64,000 nt of DNA from positions 1 to 64,000 of the forward strand of contig JAZQIW010000111.1 in NCBI GenBank assembly GCA_045541355.1, written 5' to 3'. Below, piece after piece: positions 16,851-24,575 of this stretch. The position numbers and the translations under genes were made by a program. Each line of letters begins with the position of its first letter. The first letter of the stretch is position 1. Origin of the DNA: UMGS1387 sp045541355 (GTDB taxonomy: Bacteria; Bacillota; Clostridia; Oscillospirales; CAG-382). Under the pieces are notes generated by a model. It worked only from the letters and a program-made list of their open reading frames with translations, searched no databases and was not told the DNA's origin.

Positions 16851-17811
16851 ATAGCTCACGCACCCTTTCTCTGATTGCATCATTATCTATGCCGTTCTTT
16901 TTGCATGACAGAATAATGCGTACGGTTTTAATCTCGCTGTCGCAGGCAAAATAATATGCTACAAGAGGAGAGATTCCAAGGCACATATATTTTGCATTTT
17001 TAACGCTGTCAAGAAGAACGCCGTCAATCTCTTTTTCAAAGGCAGCATACGATTTGACCATCGCTTTTGCAACGCCGTCAAAGCCTGCTCTCGACACAAG
17101 ACGCACAAGCGACTCTTTGCCGTTAAGTGCTGCTTCTGCAAGCTCTTTTACACTAAAATACTTACATTCAGCAAAGGCATTAAGCATAAACTCCAAATCC
17201 TTTGCGGTATTTAATGCACGAAGAGCAATTTTGACATTGGTAAGTGCTGTCATTTTCTCACAAAGCTCAATTACAAAGCTATCGCTTGTTTCCTTAGCCA
17301 TCGAAAGTGAAGCCTCAAGACAAGCCTTATCAAGATAAACCTCTGTAAGCTGACCATCCATTGTACGTGCAAGAATATCAAAAGCTTTTATAACGGCAGC
17401 ACCTATATTCTCGGGCAGCAAGTCATATTCCTTTTGAGTTAAAGACCTTACAAGAATATCCTTTTCAACAACACTTGGACTCAGCAAAAGCTGTGACACA
17501 TCAGTTCCCGTAACAATTCCCTTTAAAACCGCCTTAATATTATGAAAGTCATTTTTTACAATTAAAAAGTCAAGGCACTTTCTATCGGGAGCTGCCTCAT
17601 AAATAAGCTCAAAAGCAGCCTTTAGTTTTTCTGACAATATCGTCTCTGCATCATTCTTTTCAAAATCCGCATACGAAGCATCGAAAAATACTTTAATAGT
17701 TTCTTTATAATCAGCTGCATTGATAGCATTTTCGACAACAGATTTCTGCAAAAGCTTATTTTCGTTTGCACGAATCTTTGCAACAGCAAAGGCAAATTCG
17801 GTGTCCTTCAT
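16843..17811 (-). CDS. ntpC: V-type ATP synthase subunit C (d-like stalk subunit)
   Basis: All-helical 322-residue subunit that forms the socket joining the central shaft to the membrane ring. It has the expected repeats of three helical bundles with 'FLIVKNDFHNIKAVLKG' around residue 85 and 'PLVAYYFACDSEIKTVRIIL' near the C-terminus. Sequence is diverged, but length and position between E and F are canonical. Confidence 0.92.
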   Translation of the reverse strand: MKDTEFAFAVAKIRANENKLLQKSVVENAINAADYKETIKVFFDASYADFEKNDAETILSEKLKAAFELIYEAAPDRKCLDFLIVKNDFHNIKAVLKGIVTGTDVSQLLLSPSVVEKDILVRSLTQKEYDLLPENIGAAVIKAFDILARTMDGQLTEVYLDKACLEASLSMAKETSDSFVIELCEKMTALTNVKIALRALNTAKDLEFMLNAFAECKYFSVKELAEAALNGKESLVRLVSRAGFDGVAKAMVKSYAAFEKEIDGVLLDSVKNAKYMCLGISPLVAYYFACDSEIKTVRIILSCKKNGIDNDAIRERVRELYV

Positions 17812-17822
17812 TCAAACACCCC

Positions 17823-18413
17823 CTAAGCAAACAGTAGCTTTGAAATTTCATCTTTTATGTCATCAGCGTTTTCATCAATCAAAGACGAGAAAGTGCAATC
17901 AACCTTGATTTCGGAATACTCAAGAACAAATCCGCCATCGGTGTTGAGAAAAGCCTCGGACAAAACAAGCTCTTTTCCTTCTCCGAGCTTTTTATTAATG
18001 CCGTCAAGAAAATCAGCAGGCAGTCTTTTATTGTCCTTTTCAGAAAGAACAATTTTACCCTTTCCCATAATAGCATTTTTCAACACAAGCTTTTCAAGGT
18101 TAGAAAAATACACTCCCGGCTCGGCATTACAAAGGCTGTTATAAGCCTCTTTCATAATATCCGAAACAATCCTTCCTTTTTCCAAAAGCAAAACTCTTTT
18201 ATATTCAAGGTCAGCCGTACTTTTAGCTTTAGACATAATTACAGAAATCTTTTCATCTGTATCGGCTTTTATTTTGTTGCAGACAATTTCAAGTTCAGCC
18301 TTTGCGTTTTCTTTAATCTCTTTTGCCTTCTTTTCGGCAGATTCAATTACGCTGAGGCACTCAGACTCATTCTGCAATTTGATTTTCTCAATTATATTAT
18401 TAAGTCCATCCAT
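17823..18413 (-). CDS. ntpE: V-type ATP synthase subunit E (peripheral stalk)
   Basis: A 196-residue protein: long N-terminal helix rich in Glu, Lys and Ala, then a globular C-terminal domain that contacts subunit B. With subunit G it forms the peripheral stalk. The start is ATG 18413 with AAGGTG 6 bases upstream, 10 bp after the proteolipid gene; an alternative ATG at 18422 is less well placed. Confidence 0.9.
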   Translation of the reverse strand: MDGLNNIIEKIKLQNESECLSVIESAEKKAKEIKENAKAELEIVCNKIKADTDEKISVIMSKAKSTADLEYKRVLLLEKGRIVSDIMKEAYNSLCNAEPGVYFSNLEKLVLKNAIMGKGKIVLSEKDNKRLPADFLDGINKKLGEGKELVLSEAFLNTDGGFVLEYSEIKVDCTFSSLIDENADDIKDEISKLLFA

Positions 18414-18423
18414 CAGGCACACC

Positions 18424-18897
18424 TTACTTTAAACCGTTAAGAACAAGAATTGAAACAAGAAGAGCAAGAATAGCATATGTTTCAACCATCGCCGCCATAG
18501 TAATAGCTTTACCGTTCTGGCTGGGATTCTTTGCAACAATACCAACACCGGCAACTGCTGCTCTTGCCTGTGCAACAGCAGAGAAATAACCGACAATCAT
18601 AATAGGAAGGCATGCACAGAAATATGCAACACCCTGAGCAAAGGAAATTGCCGCAGGTGTTCCGCCAAGCACGCCAAGCTGGCTGAGAGCAAGAACTGCT
18701 GTAAGAAGACCGTAAAGACCCTGTGTACCGGGAAGAAGCTGAAGAATAAGAACCTTACTGAACTTTGAAGGATCCTCGGATACAACGCCCGCTGCAGCCT
18801 CACCAACCATACCAACAGCCTTAGCTGAACCTATACCTGACACAAGAGCCGCAAGAACTGCGCCTACCACCGCTATAACAATACCAAATTCATTCAT
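18424..18897 (-). CDS. ntpK: V-type ATP synthase proteolipid subunit K (c ring), sodium-binding motif
   Basis: A 157-residue, four-helix duplicated proteolipid. The residues that bind sodium in the Enterococcus hirae c ring (Leu61, Thr64, Gln65, Gln110, Glu139) all have counterparts: 'LLPGTQGLYG' in helix 2, 'SAVAQARAA' in helix 3 and 'AAMVETYAILA' in helix 4 with the essential Glu. The enzyme is therefore likely to move sodium rather than protons (inference). AAGGAGG, the best ribosome site in the operon, precedes it, fitting the many copies per complex. Start set at ATG 18897 from the spacing; ATG 18903 is possible. It overlaps the end of subunit I. Confidence 0.95.
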   Translation of the reverse strand: MNEFGIVIAVVGAVLAALVSGIGSAKAVGMVGEAAAGVVSEDPSKFSKVLILQLLPGTQGLYGLLTAVLALSQLGVLGGTPAAISFAQGVAYFCACLPIMIVGYFSAVAQARAAVAGVGIVAKNPSQNGKAITMAAMVETYAILALLVSILVLNGLK

Positions 18898-20875
18898 TTT
18901 CATTTTCCTCCTTAAGTTTGAAATATTTTGTGTTAAATTTAAAGGGCTGAAAAGCTCTGCCGCCACCCTCATAAAACTTTGAAAACAGCTCAACAAATTG
19001 AAGTCTGTTTGTATGAACATACGCACCGAGTACGTTAATCGCCATATTAAGCGAGTGTCCAACTATGAATACAACAATGAAAACAACCGCCTTCATTATC
19101 TTATTCTCAGGCATTACCGCCAGCATATTTACAACCGACGCTATGCTTCCCGTCGCAAGTCCTAAAGCAAGAAGTCTCGAATAAGACAATATATCCGAAA
19201 GATATCCCGAGGCTATATTATATAGTCCATAGAGACCTCCACCGAGTCTTGCAAAAATGTTCTTGGATGTTCTGGAGCTTGTGAGCACTATAAGAACAAC
19301 GCCCGCTATAAGCAGATAGACCGCTATATCCTTGATTACCTTTGGAACATCTGTAAGTATACCACCTGCAAGCGGTGCCGCACCGAGAACGGTAAGCATT
19401 ATGGGAATGGTATCAAATATCGCCGATACCTTATCCCCTGCTTTCCATTTCATATAGCCAAATACGATAAGACCAAGAAACAAATGGCATATGCCGATCA
19501 CAAACGAGAAAAGCAGAAGTGTAATCGGATCATTGATGGGCTCAAACCACAGTGCCACACTCGGCGGATTCGGTATACCCAGAAAATTCTTGCACACAAC
19601 GGGTATCACATCACCAAACCAGCTGCCGAAAAGAGCACCCCATATTACAGTTGAAATACCGCTGTAAAAGAACATCTTCATGGTTTTACGCATACTGCCT
19701 TCAACATTGGTCTTCCACAGAATAAGTGCCGTACCGATTGTCATAATCAAGCCGTATCCGGCATCTGACAGCATCATGCCAAAGAGAAGATAGTAAAAGA
19801 ACGCCATAACGGGTGACGGGTCAATATCATCTTTTCCCGGTGTCGCATACATTTCAACTATTCCCTCTACCGGCTCCGAGAAGGAAGAATTTGACAAAAG
19901 CACAGGGATATCATCATCCTCAGAAGGCTCTGTGAATACAATAGCACCTCCGTTATCCTTTATCACCTTATCAAGTTTTTTAGACTGTCTTTCAGGCACA
20001 TAACCGCAAATATACATCGCTTTATCAGTAAATGCAACGTCGGATAGAGCTGCGTATTCATCTCTTTTAACAGTAAGACAGTCATAGGCAAATGACAATT
20101 CATCGAGGAAGCTTCCAAAGTCTTTTAGCTTATCGTCAGCGTCCTTTAACGTCTTTTGCGCCGTCTCCATCGCACTCTTAACAGCCTCAATCTTTTCGCG
20201 AACACCCAGATTGTTATCTTCCTGTTGCAAAATAAAGCCTATACTTCTTAAAAAGCTCACTATATCCTTTTCACAGGATTTATGACACACAACGCATATC
20301 GCCGTTATCTCTTTTGACGAGGATACAATTTCAATTTCATAATCCTTAACGTCACAAAGTTCATTTGCAAAAAGCTCATTAAGGCTTTCATAGGTATACT
20401 GTCTCGGAAGCGTTCCGACAAAGATTACCGAGCTTTCCGTCACGGTTCTGCCGAAAGGCACATCAAGACTCTGCCACACACTAAGCGAGGCAAGTGATGC
20501 CTCAAGCCGTACTGTCTCAGCCTTTGCGTCTGAGAGAGTTTTTCTGAGAGAGCATATTTCATATGCCTTCTCAACCAATGAACTGCGAGATTCCGACTTA
20601 GAGCTGAACTCCGCATCGGTAAGACTCCGTCTGCCCGACAAAAAGCCTCCTGCCGGTTTAAATCCGTATTCCGACAAAACACCCATCGCCCGGCTTACAA
20701 CATCAATGCTCTTTTCATATCTTGCAACCTCGTCGGATGTAGAGGATATAAAAACTTCATTATTGTTGATTTGTTCAAGCTGGGCAACACCGCATTTTTG
20801 GAGCTGTTCAATTAGCTTCTTACTGTTTTGCTGAAGAGTCGCAGCCTCAAATTTCAACATTTTTAGCTTTGACAA
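18890..20875 (-). CDS. ntpI: V-type ATP synthase subunit I (a subunit, stator of the ion channel)
   Basis: A 661-residue protein: cytoplasmic N-terminal half with coiled coils to about residue 340, then eight membrane helices. The helix 'ILSYSRLLALGLATGSIA' contains the conserved arginine that faces the proteolipid carboxylate, and 'LFGMMLSDAGYGLIM' marks the first part of the membrane domain. It anchors the peripheral stalk and forms the ion half-channels. Confidence 0.95.
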   Translation of the reverse strand: MSKLKMLKFEAATLQQNSKKLIEQLQKCGVAQLEQINNNEVFISSTSDEVARYEKSIDVVSRAMGVLSEYGFKPAGGFLSGRRSLTDAEFSSKSESRSSLVEKAYEICSLRKTLSDAKAETVRLEASLASLSVWQSLDVPFGRTVTESSVIFVGTLPRQYTYESLNELFANELCDVKDYEIEIVSSSKEITAICVVCHKSCEKDIVSFLRSIGFILQQEDNNLGVREKIEAVKSAMETAQKTLKDADDKLKDFGSFLDELSFAYDCLTVKRDEYAALSDVAFTDKAMYICGYVPERQSKKLDKVIKDNGGAIVFTEPSEDDDIPVLLSNSSFSEPVEGIVEMYATPGKDDIDPSPVMAFFYYLLFGMMLSDAGYGLIMTIGTALILWKTNVEGSMRKTMKMFFYSGISTVIWGALFGSWFGDVIPVVCKNFLGIPNPPSVALWFEPINDPITLLLFSFVIGICHLFLGLIVFGYMKWKAGDKVSAIFDTIPIMLTVLGAAPLAGGILTDVPKVIKDIAVYLLIAGVVLIVLTSSRTSKNIFARLGGGLYGLYNIASGYLSDILSYSRLLALGLATGSIASVVNMLAVMPENKIMKAVVFIVVFIVGHSLNMAINVLGAYVHTNRLQFVELFSKFYEGGGRAFQPFKFNTKYFKLKEENENE

Positions 20876-20893
20876 CTGGTATCACCTCCAATA

Positions 20894-20920
20894 AATAAAA
20901 AACGCACAAAAAAGTGCGCA
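20894..20920 (-). terminator. Attenuator-like hairpin between ATPase subunits G and I
   Basis: On the minus strand GCGCAC-TTTTTT-GTGCG is followed by TTTTTTATTTATT. It sits in the 52-bp gap after subunit G, so part of the transcripts may stop there. Confidence 0.55.
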
Positions 20921-20927
20921 AAAATCC

Positions 20928-21239
20928 CTAACCGATTATTTTGTTGATGACAACATCAACGCAAGCCGTCTTCTTCGAAGCCATCTCATCCCTCATTATC
21001 GAAGCGTCTTTTACAGCAAGAGACTTCTTTTCATCAATTATTCCGAGTGCTTCATTATTACTTTCAGCAATTCTGTTATCGCTTTCATCAAAAGCTGCTT
21101 TCTTTGCACAATCCAGAGATGCCTTCGCTTCTTCTTCGGCATTCTTTACAATCAAAGAAGCCTTTTCCGTTGCAGCAGAAAGCTTTGTCGATGCTTCTTT
21201 TTCAGCTTCCAGAATCTTTTGGAGCATATCCGATGCCAC
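20928..21239 (-). CDS. ntpG: V-type ATP synthase subunit G/H (peripheral stalk helix)
   Basis: A 103-residue protein, almost entirely charged and Ala-rich coiled coil, the normal shape of the G (or AhaH) partner of subunit E. 'MLQKILEAEKEAS' at the N-terminus is the family start. The start codon is GTG 21239, preceded by GGGAGGGATG. First gene of the ATPase operon. Confidence 0.88.
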   Translation of the reverse strand: MASDMLQKILEAEKEASTKLSAATEKASLIVKNAEEEAKASLDCAKKAAFDESDNRIAESNNEALGIIDEKKSLAVKDASIMRDEMASKKTACVDVVINKIIG

Positions 21240-21337
21240 TTACATCCCTCCCGTATAAACGTTACTATTATTATACAATTTTTTAAACAAACAATTGTTA
21301 ATTCAATGTAAATAGCTTAAAATATTTTTTAATTTAT

Positions 21338-21366
21338 TTGCAAAAAACAAAACAATATGATAGAAT
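21338..21366 (+). promoter_or_regulatory. Promoter of thiN
   Basis: TTGCAA (21338-21343), 17 bp, TAGAAT (21361-21366). The predicted leader is under 20 bases, leaving no room for a TPP riboswitch. Confidence 0.7.
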
Positions 21367-21388
21367 ACGTTAGAAGGAAGTGTAGTTG

Positions 21389-22027
21389 ATGAAAACGTGT
21401 TATATTTTTGCTGCCGGCGACTTTAGGGGAAGCTTTCGAAAAAAAGCAAACGATCTTGTAATAGCCGCAGATGCAGGATACCGGCATCTCGAAGAAATGG
21501 GCATTTATCCCGATGTTCTTCTGGGAGATTTTGACACAATCGGAGAAATGCCAAAGGTTTCCGACACTATAAGCTTTTCACCCGTAAAGGACTTTACTGA
21601 TACAGAGCTGTCAATAATGGAAGGAATTAAACGCGGTTTTCACAAATTCACTATTTGCGGAGCCATTGGCGGAAAGCGGTTTGAGCATACAATTGCAAAT
21701 CTTTCTCTTGCAGCAGCATACGCTCAGAAAGGCTACGATATAACTCTGACTGACGGGAATTATGTTGTAATAGCTCTTCACAATAATTCTTATCGCTTTA
21801 CAGGCAAGGAGAACGGCTTTATATCCGCATTTTGTCTATCGGGCAAAGCAGAAGGTGTCAACATAAACGGTCTCAAATACACATTAACCGACGGCACGCT
21901 TGACTCGGAGAATCCCTCGCTTTGTGTAAGCAACGAATTTATTGGTGCTCCTGCTGAAATTTCAGTTAAAAACGGTACTATTCTTATCATCTGGCAATCT
22001 TCGGAGGAATATTTAAATGAAGCTTAA
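21389..22027 (+). CDS. thiN: Thiamine pyrophosphokinase
   Basis: Transfers pyrophosphate from ATP to thiamine to make thiamine diphosphate. The 212-residue protein has 'VIAADAGYRHLEEMGIYPDVLLGDFDT' (in part 'PDVLLGDFDTIG'), 'KDFTDTELSIMEGI' and 'GGKRFEHTIANL', all family motifs. ATG 21389 has AAGGAAG 8 bases upstream. It overlaps the next gene by 11 bp, so both are expressed together. Confidence 0.93.
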   Translation: MKTCYIFAAGDFRGSFRKKANDLVIAADAGYRHLEEMGIYPDVLLGDFDTIGEMPKVSDTISFSPVKDFTDTELSIMEGIKRGFHKFTICGAIGGKRFEHTIANLSLAAAYAQKGYDITLTDGNYVVIALHNNSYRFTGKENGFISAFCLSGKAEGVNINGLKYTLTDGTLDSENPSLCVSNEFIGAPAEISVKNGTILIIWQSSEEYLNEA

Positions 22028-22847
22028 ATACTATGGTACAGCGGCAGCTGAGGGTATACCTGCGCTTTACTGCAGCTGCGATGTCTGCAAATACTCAAAA
22101 AAAGCGGGTGGAAGAAATATAAGAACACGCTCGCAGGCTCTCTTAAATGACAGCCTTCTTATTGATATCTGCCCGGACACTCTTTATCACTATCATGTTT
22201 TAGGACTGCCCTTGGAAAAAATAGAGTATGCACTCATTACACACAAGCACGCCGACCATCTTGACACCCCCACAATCACTATGCGTTCTAAAGGCTTTGT
22301 TACTCATGACCTGCCAAGACTGAACATTTATGGCTCCATGCCTACAATAGACCTAATATTCGACGAGCTCAGGAAAAATGGCAGAAACAACGATGAGAGA
22401 TGGAATCTATACGAAATTGCACCATTTGAAACCAAAACAATAGACAGCTTCTGTGTGACACCCTACAAAGCAAATCACGCTTTCAATACATACCCTTACA
22501 TTTATGACATTTCAGACGGAGAGAAAAGAATGCTTTACGCCCACGACTCAGGCTTCTTTTTAGATGAGACGTGGCATTACTTAGAAAACTTCACCCCGTT
22601 TTTCAATCTCGTATCGCTTGATTGCACCATGGGAATTGCCGACAGTGCAGGGCATTTTCACATGAATATTCCTGACTGTGAAAGGGTAAAAAGCCGCCTT
22701 ATTGATATAGGTTGTGCCGACAAAGACACCATTTTTGTACTCAACCATTTTTCCCACAACGGGCACGTTTCATATGATGCTCTTTCAGAAATTGCAGACA
22801 GCAAAGGTTTTACCGTATCCTATGACGGATTGGAAATCATATTTTAA
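22017..22847 (+). CDS. Metallo-beta-lactamase-fold hydrolase, PhnP-like
   Basis: A 276-residue MBL-fold protein. The metal motif is 'THKHADHLD' near residue 80, with further His and Asp ligands in 'HDSGFF' and 'LNHFSHNGH'. The N-terminal 'CSCDVC' cluster resembles the structural zinc site of PhnP-type phosphodiesterases. The substrate is unknown; a cyclic phosphate ester is plausible. CGGAGG precedes the start, within the end of thiN. Confidence 0.82.
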   Translation: MKLKYYGTAAAEGIPALYCSCDVCKYSKKAGGRNIRTRSQALLNDSLLIDICPDTLYHYHVLGLPLEKIEYALITHKHADHLDTPTITMRSKGFVTHDLPRLNIYGSMPTIDLIFDELRKNGRNNDERWNLYEIAPFETKTIDSFCVTPYKANHAFNTYPYIYDISDGEKRMLYAHDSGFFLDETWHYLENFTPFFNLVSLDCTMGIADSAGHFHMNIPDCERVKSRLIDIGCADKDTIFVLNHFSHNGHVSYDALSEIADSKGFTVSYDGLEIIF

Positions 22848-22852
22848 AGTCA

Positions 22853-22884
22853 AATCCCTTGTACCGATTGATACAAGGGATTAC
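22853..22884. terminator. Hairpin between the MBL hydrolase and DUF554 genes
   Basis: AATCCCTTGTA-CCGATTGA-TACAAGGGATT, 11-bp perfect arms between convergent genes; short T-rich tails on both strands. Confidence 0.75.
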
Positions 22885-22887
22885 ATT

Positions 22888-23592
22888 TTACATTATAACT
22901 TCAACAAGCTTATTTAGTGCCGGAGTAATAATCGGAGCTACAAGCATTGCGGGAAGATAATTTGCAACCTTGATTTTCGAAACACCGATAATATTAAGTC
23001 CAAGACCGATAATCAAAACCGATCCCGCACAAATCATTTCATTTTGAAGCGGTTGGGTAAGAACGGGACCTGCAAGCTGAGCGAGAAGAACAAGACCTCC
23101 TTGGAACAAGAGAACAAAAACGGCAGACAAGAGCACGCTATATCCAAATGTTGCAGCAAGAGCCATCGAAGAAACGAGATCAAGAATAGATTTCGTAATA
23201 AGCAAAGTGTTATCACCGCTGACACCTGCCTGAATGGAGCCGACAAGAGTCATGGAGCCAACGCAGAAAATAAGGCATGCCGTTACAAATCCCTGTGAAG
23301 CATTGGAATTATTGCCATTCTTATCAACTCTTGAGGTTACAAAATCAGAAAGCTTATTGATTTTTCCGTCAATGTCAAGAATAAAGCCAATAACGGCTCC
23401 GATTGCCATTGAAAGAATAAGCACAAGCTGATTCTCACCCACCAAAGCACCGCTTATACCTATATAGAGTGTACAAAGACCAATTCCTACCATAATACCG
23501 TCTGTTACTTTTTCGGGAATGAGATTTTTGAATACCATTCCTACAATGCTGCCGATAATAACGGTTATGCAATTAACAATTACGCCAAACAT
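22888..23592 (-). CDS. DUF554 membrane protein
   Basis: A 234-residue protein with six or seven hydrophobic helices. 'GSIVGMVFKNLIP' near the N-terminus, 'TACLIFCVGSMTLVGSIQAG' and 'MALAATFGYSVLLSA' in the middle are typical of the DUF554 (YdfK-like) family. Function is not established; it is an integral membrane protein. It is monocistronic here and convergent with the MBL gene. Confidence 0.88.
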   Translation of the reverse strand: MFGVIVNCITVIIGSIVGMVFKNLIPEKVTDGIMVGIGLCTLYIGISGALVGENQLVLILSMAIGAVIGFILDIDGKINKLSDFVTSRVDKNGNNSNASQGFVTACLIFCVGSMTLVGSIQAGVSGDNTLLITKSILDLVSSMALAATFGYSVLLSAVFVLLFQGGLVLLAQLAGPVLTQPLQNEMICAGSVLIIGLGLNIIGVSKIKVANYLPAMLVAPIITPALNKLVEVIM

Positions 23593-23678
23593 GTACAGCC
23601 TCCGACAAAAAAATTCATTTGATTATAACATAAAACAAAATTTTAGTCAATATTTTATCAAAGATATAACAAAAGTTA

Positions 23679-23707
23679 TTGCAATACCAAAACAATTGAT
23701 GTATAAT
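23679..23707 (+). promoter_or_regulatory. Promoter of dut
   Basis: TTGCAA (23679-23684), 17 bp, TATAAT (23702-23707), 33 bases before the ATG. Confidence 0.8.
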
Positions 23708-23739
23708 TAAATAAAGATTATGATTTGGAGAATAATATA

Positions 23740-24183
23740 ATGAAGACAAAAGTATGCTTCAAAAAGCTTGACAATCGAGCAACGGTTCCGACCTATGGTT
23801 CAGAATTTTCCGCAGGTGCCGATTTATATGCCGTCTGTGACAATGACATTATCATTGAGCCCGGCAAAACGGTACTGATTCACACAGGACTCGCCATGGA
23901 AATACCCGTGGGCTTTGGCGGATTTGTATTTGCAAGAAGCGGACTTGCATCAAAGAAAGGACTTGCACCCGCCAACAAAGTTGGTGTTGTTGATGCCGAT
24001 TACAGAGGCGAAATCATGGTGGCTCTTCACAATCATTCTCAAATTGCTGCAACTGTTTCTCACGGCGAAAGAATAGCCCAGCTTGTTATTATGCCCTTTA
24101 TTGCGGCAGAATTTATCGAGTGCGACGAGCTTTCGGAAACTGTTCGCGGCGAAGGCGGTTTTGGCTCAACAGGAACAAAATAA
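23740..24183 (+). CDS. dut: dUTP diphosphatase
   Basis: Trimeric dUTPase of 147 residues that removes dUTP and supplies dUMP for thymidylate synthesis. All five motifs are present: 'SAGADLYA', 'FARSGLASKKGL', 'GVVDADYRGEIMV', 'GERIAQLVI' and the C-terminal 'RGEGGFGSTG' lid. I use ATG 23740; a TTG 15 bases upstream is in frame but overlaps the GGAG site. Confidence 0.96.
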   Translation: MKTKVCFKKLDNRATVPTYGSEFSAGADLYAVCDNDIIIEPGKTVLIHTGLAMEIPVGFGGFVFARSGLASKKGLAPANKVGVVDADYRGEIMVALHNHSQIAATVSHGERIAQLVIMPFIAAEFIECDELSETVRGEGGFGSTGTK

Positions 24184-24207
24184 TTTAAATAGAACGGAGG
24201 AAATCAA

Positions 24208-24441
24208 ATGAAAAAGATTATCTGCAAAAAGGAATACGACACAGAGGTTGCTACGATTGTAAAGAAGGTTACATTCGGCAATTTCGGTGAAGCTGACGGA
24301 TATGAGGAAATTCTTTTCCAGACCCCCGAAGGACTTTACTTTGTTTATGTAAACGGTGGTCCTGAATCAATTCATCCCGAGGAAGACATTTCAAGAATAT
24401 CCAAGGCAAAAGCCGAACAGTGGATTGAAGAACACGTTTAA
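24208..24441 (+). CDS. Conserved-looking small protein of unknown function
   Basis: A 77-residue acidic protein with no signal peptide, membrane helix or cysteine cluster (one Cys). Beta-strand-rich first half ('VATIVKKVTFGNF', 'EEILFQTPEGLYFVYVNGG') and a C-terminal helix ('SRISKAKAEQWIEEHV'). AACGGAGGAAA gives a strong ribosome site 24 bp after dut, so it is probably co-transcribed. I do not recognise the family. Confidence 0.75.
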   Translation: MKKIICKKEYDTEVATIVKKVTFGNFGEADGYEEILFQTPEGLYFVYVNGGPESIHPEEDISRISKAKAEQWIEEHV

Positions 24442-24462
24442 TTATCCGCATTAAGGCATTTC

Positions 24463-24493
24463 AAGACAGAAGGTTTCCCCTTCTGTCTTTTAT
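24463..24493 (+). terminator. Terminator after the dut operon
   Basis: AAGACAGAAGG-TTTCC-CCTTCTGTCTT followed by TTATTATT. Confidence 0.9.
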
Positions 24494-24495
24494 TA

Positions 24496-24536
24496 TTCAA
24501 AAAATAAAAGAGGTACGTGCCGTACAGCGTACCTCT
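24496..24536 (-). terminator. Terminator of the surface-protein gene
   Basis: On the minus strand AGAGGTACG pairs with CGTACCTCT around a 10-base loop (arms 24509-24517 and 24528-24536), then TTTTATTTTTT. Confidence 0.88.
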
Positions 24537-24575
24537 CCATTTTTAATTGAAATTCAATTGAGTGTGAGACTCAGA

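Noticed and set aside
21338..21389. TPP riboswitch before thiN
   Set aside because: The promoter sits too close to the start codon for an aptamer, and no thi-box motif is seen.
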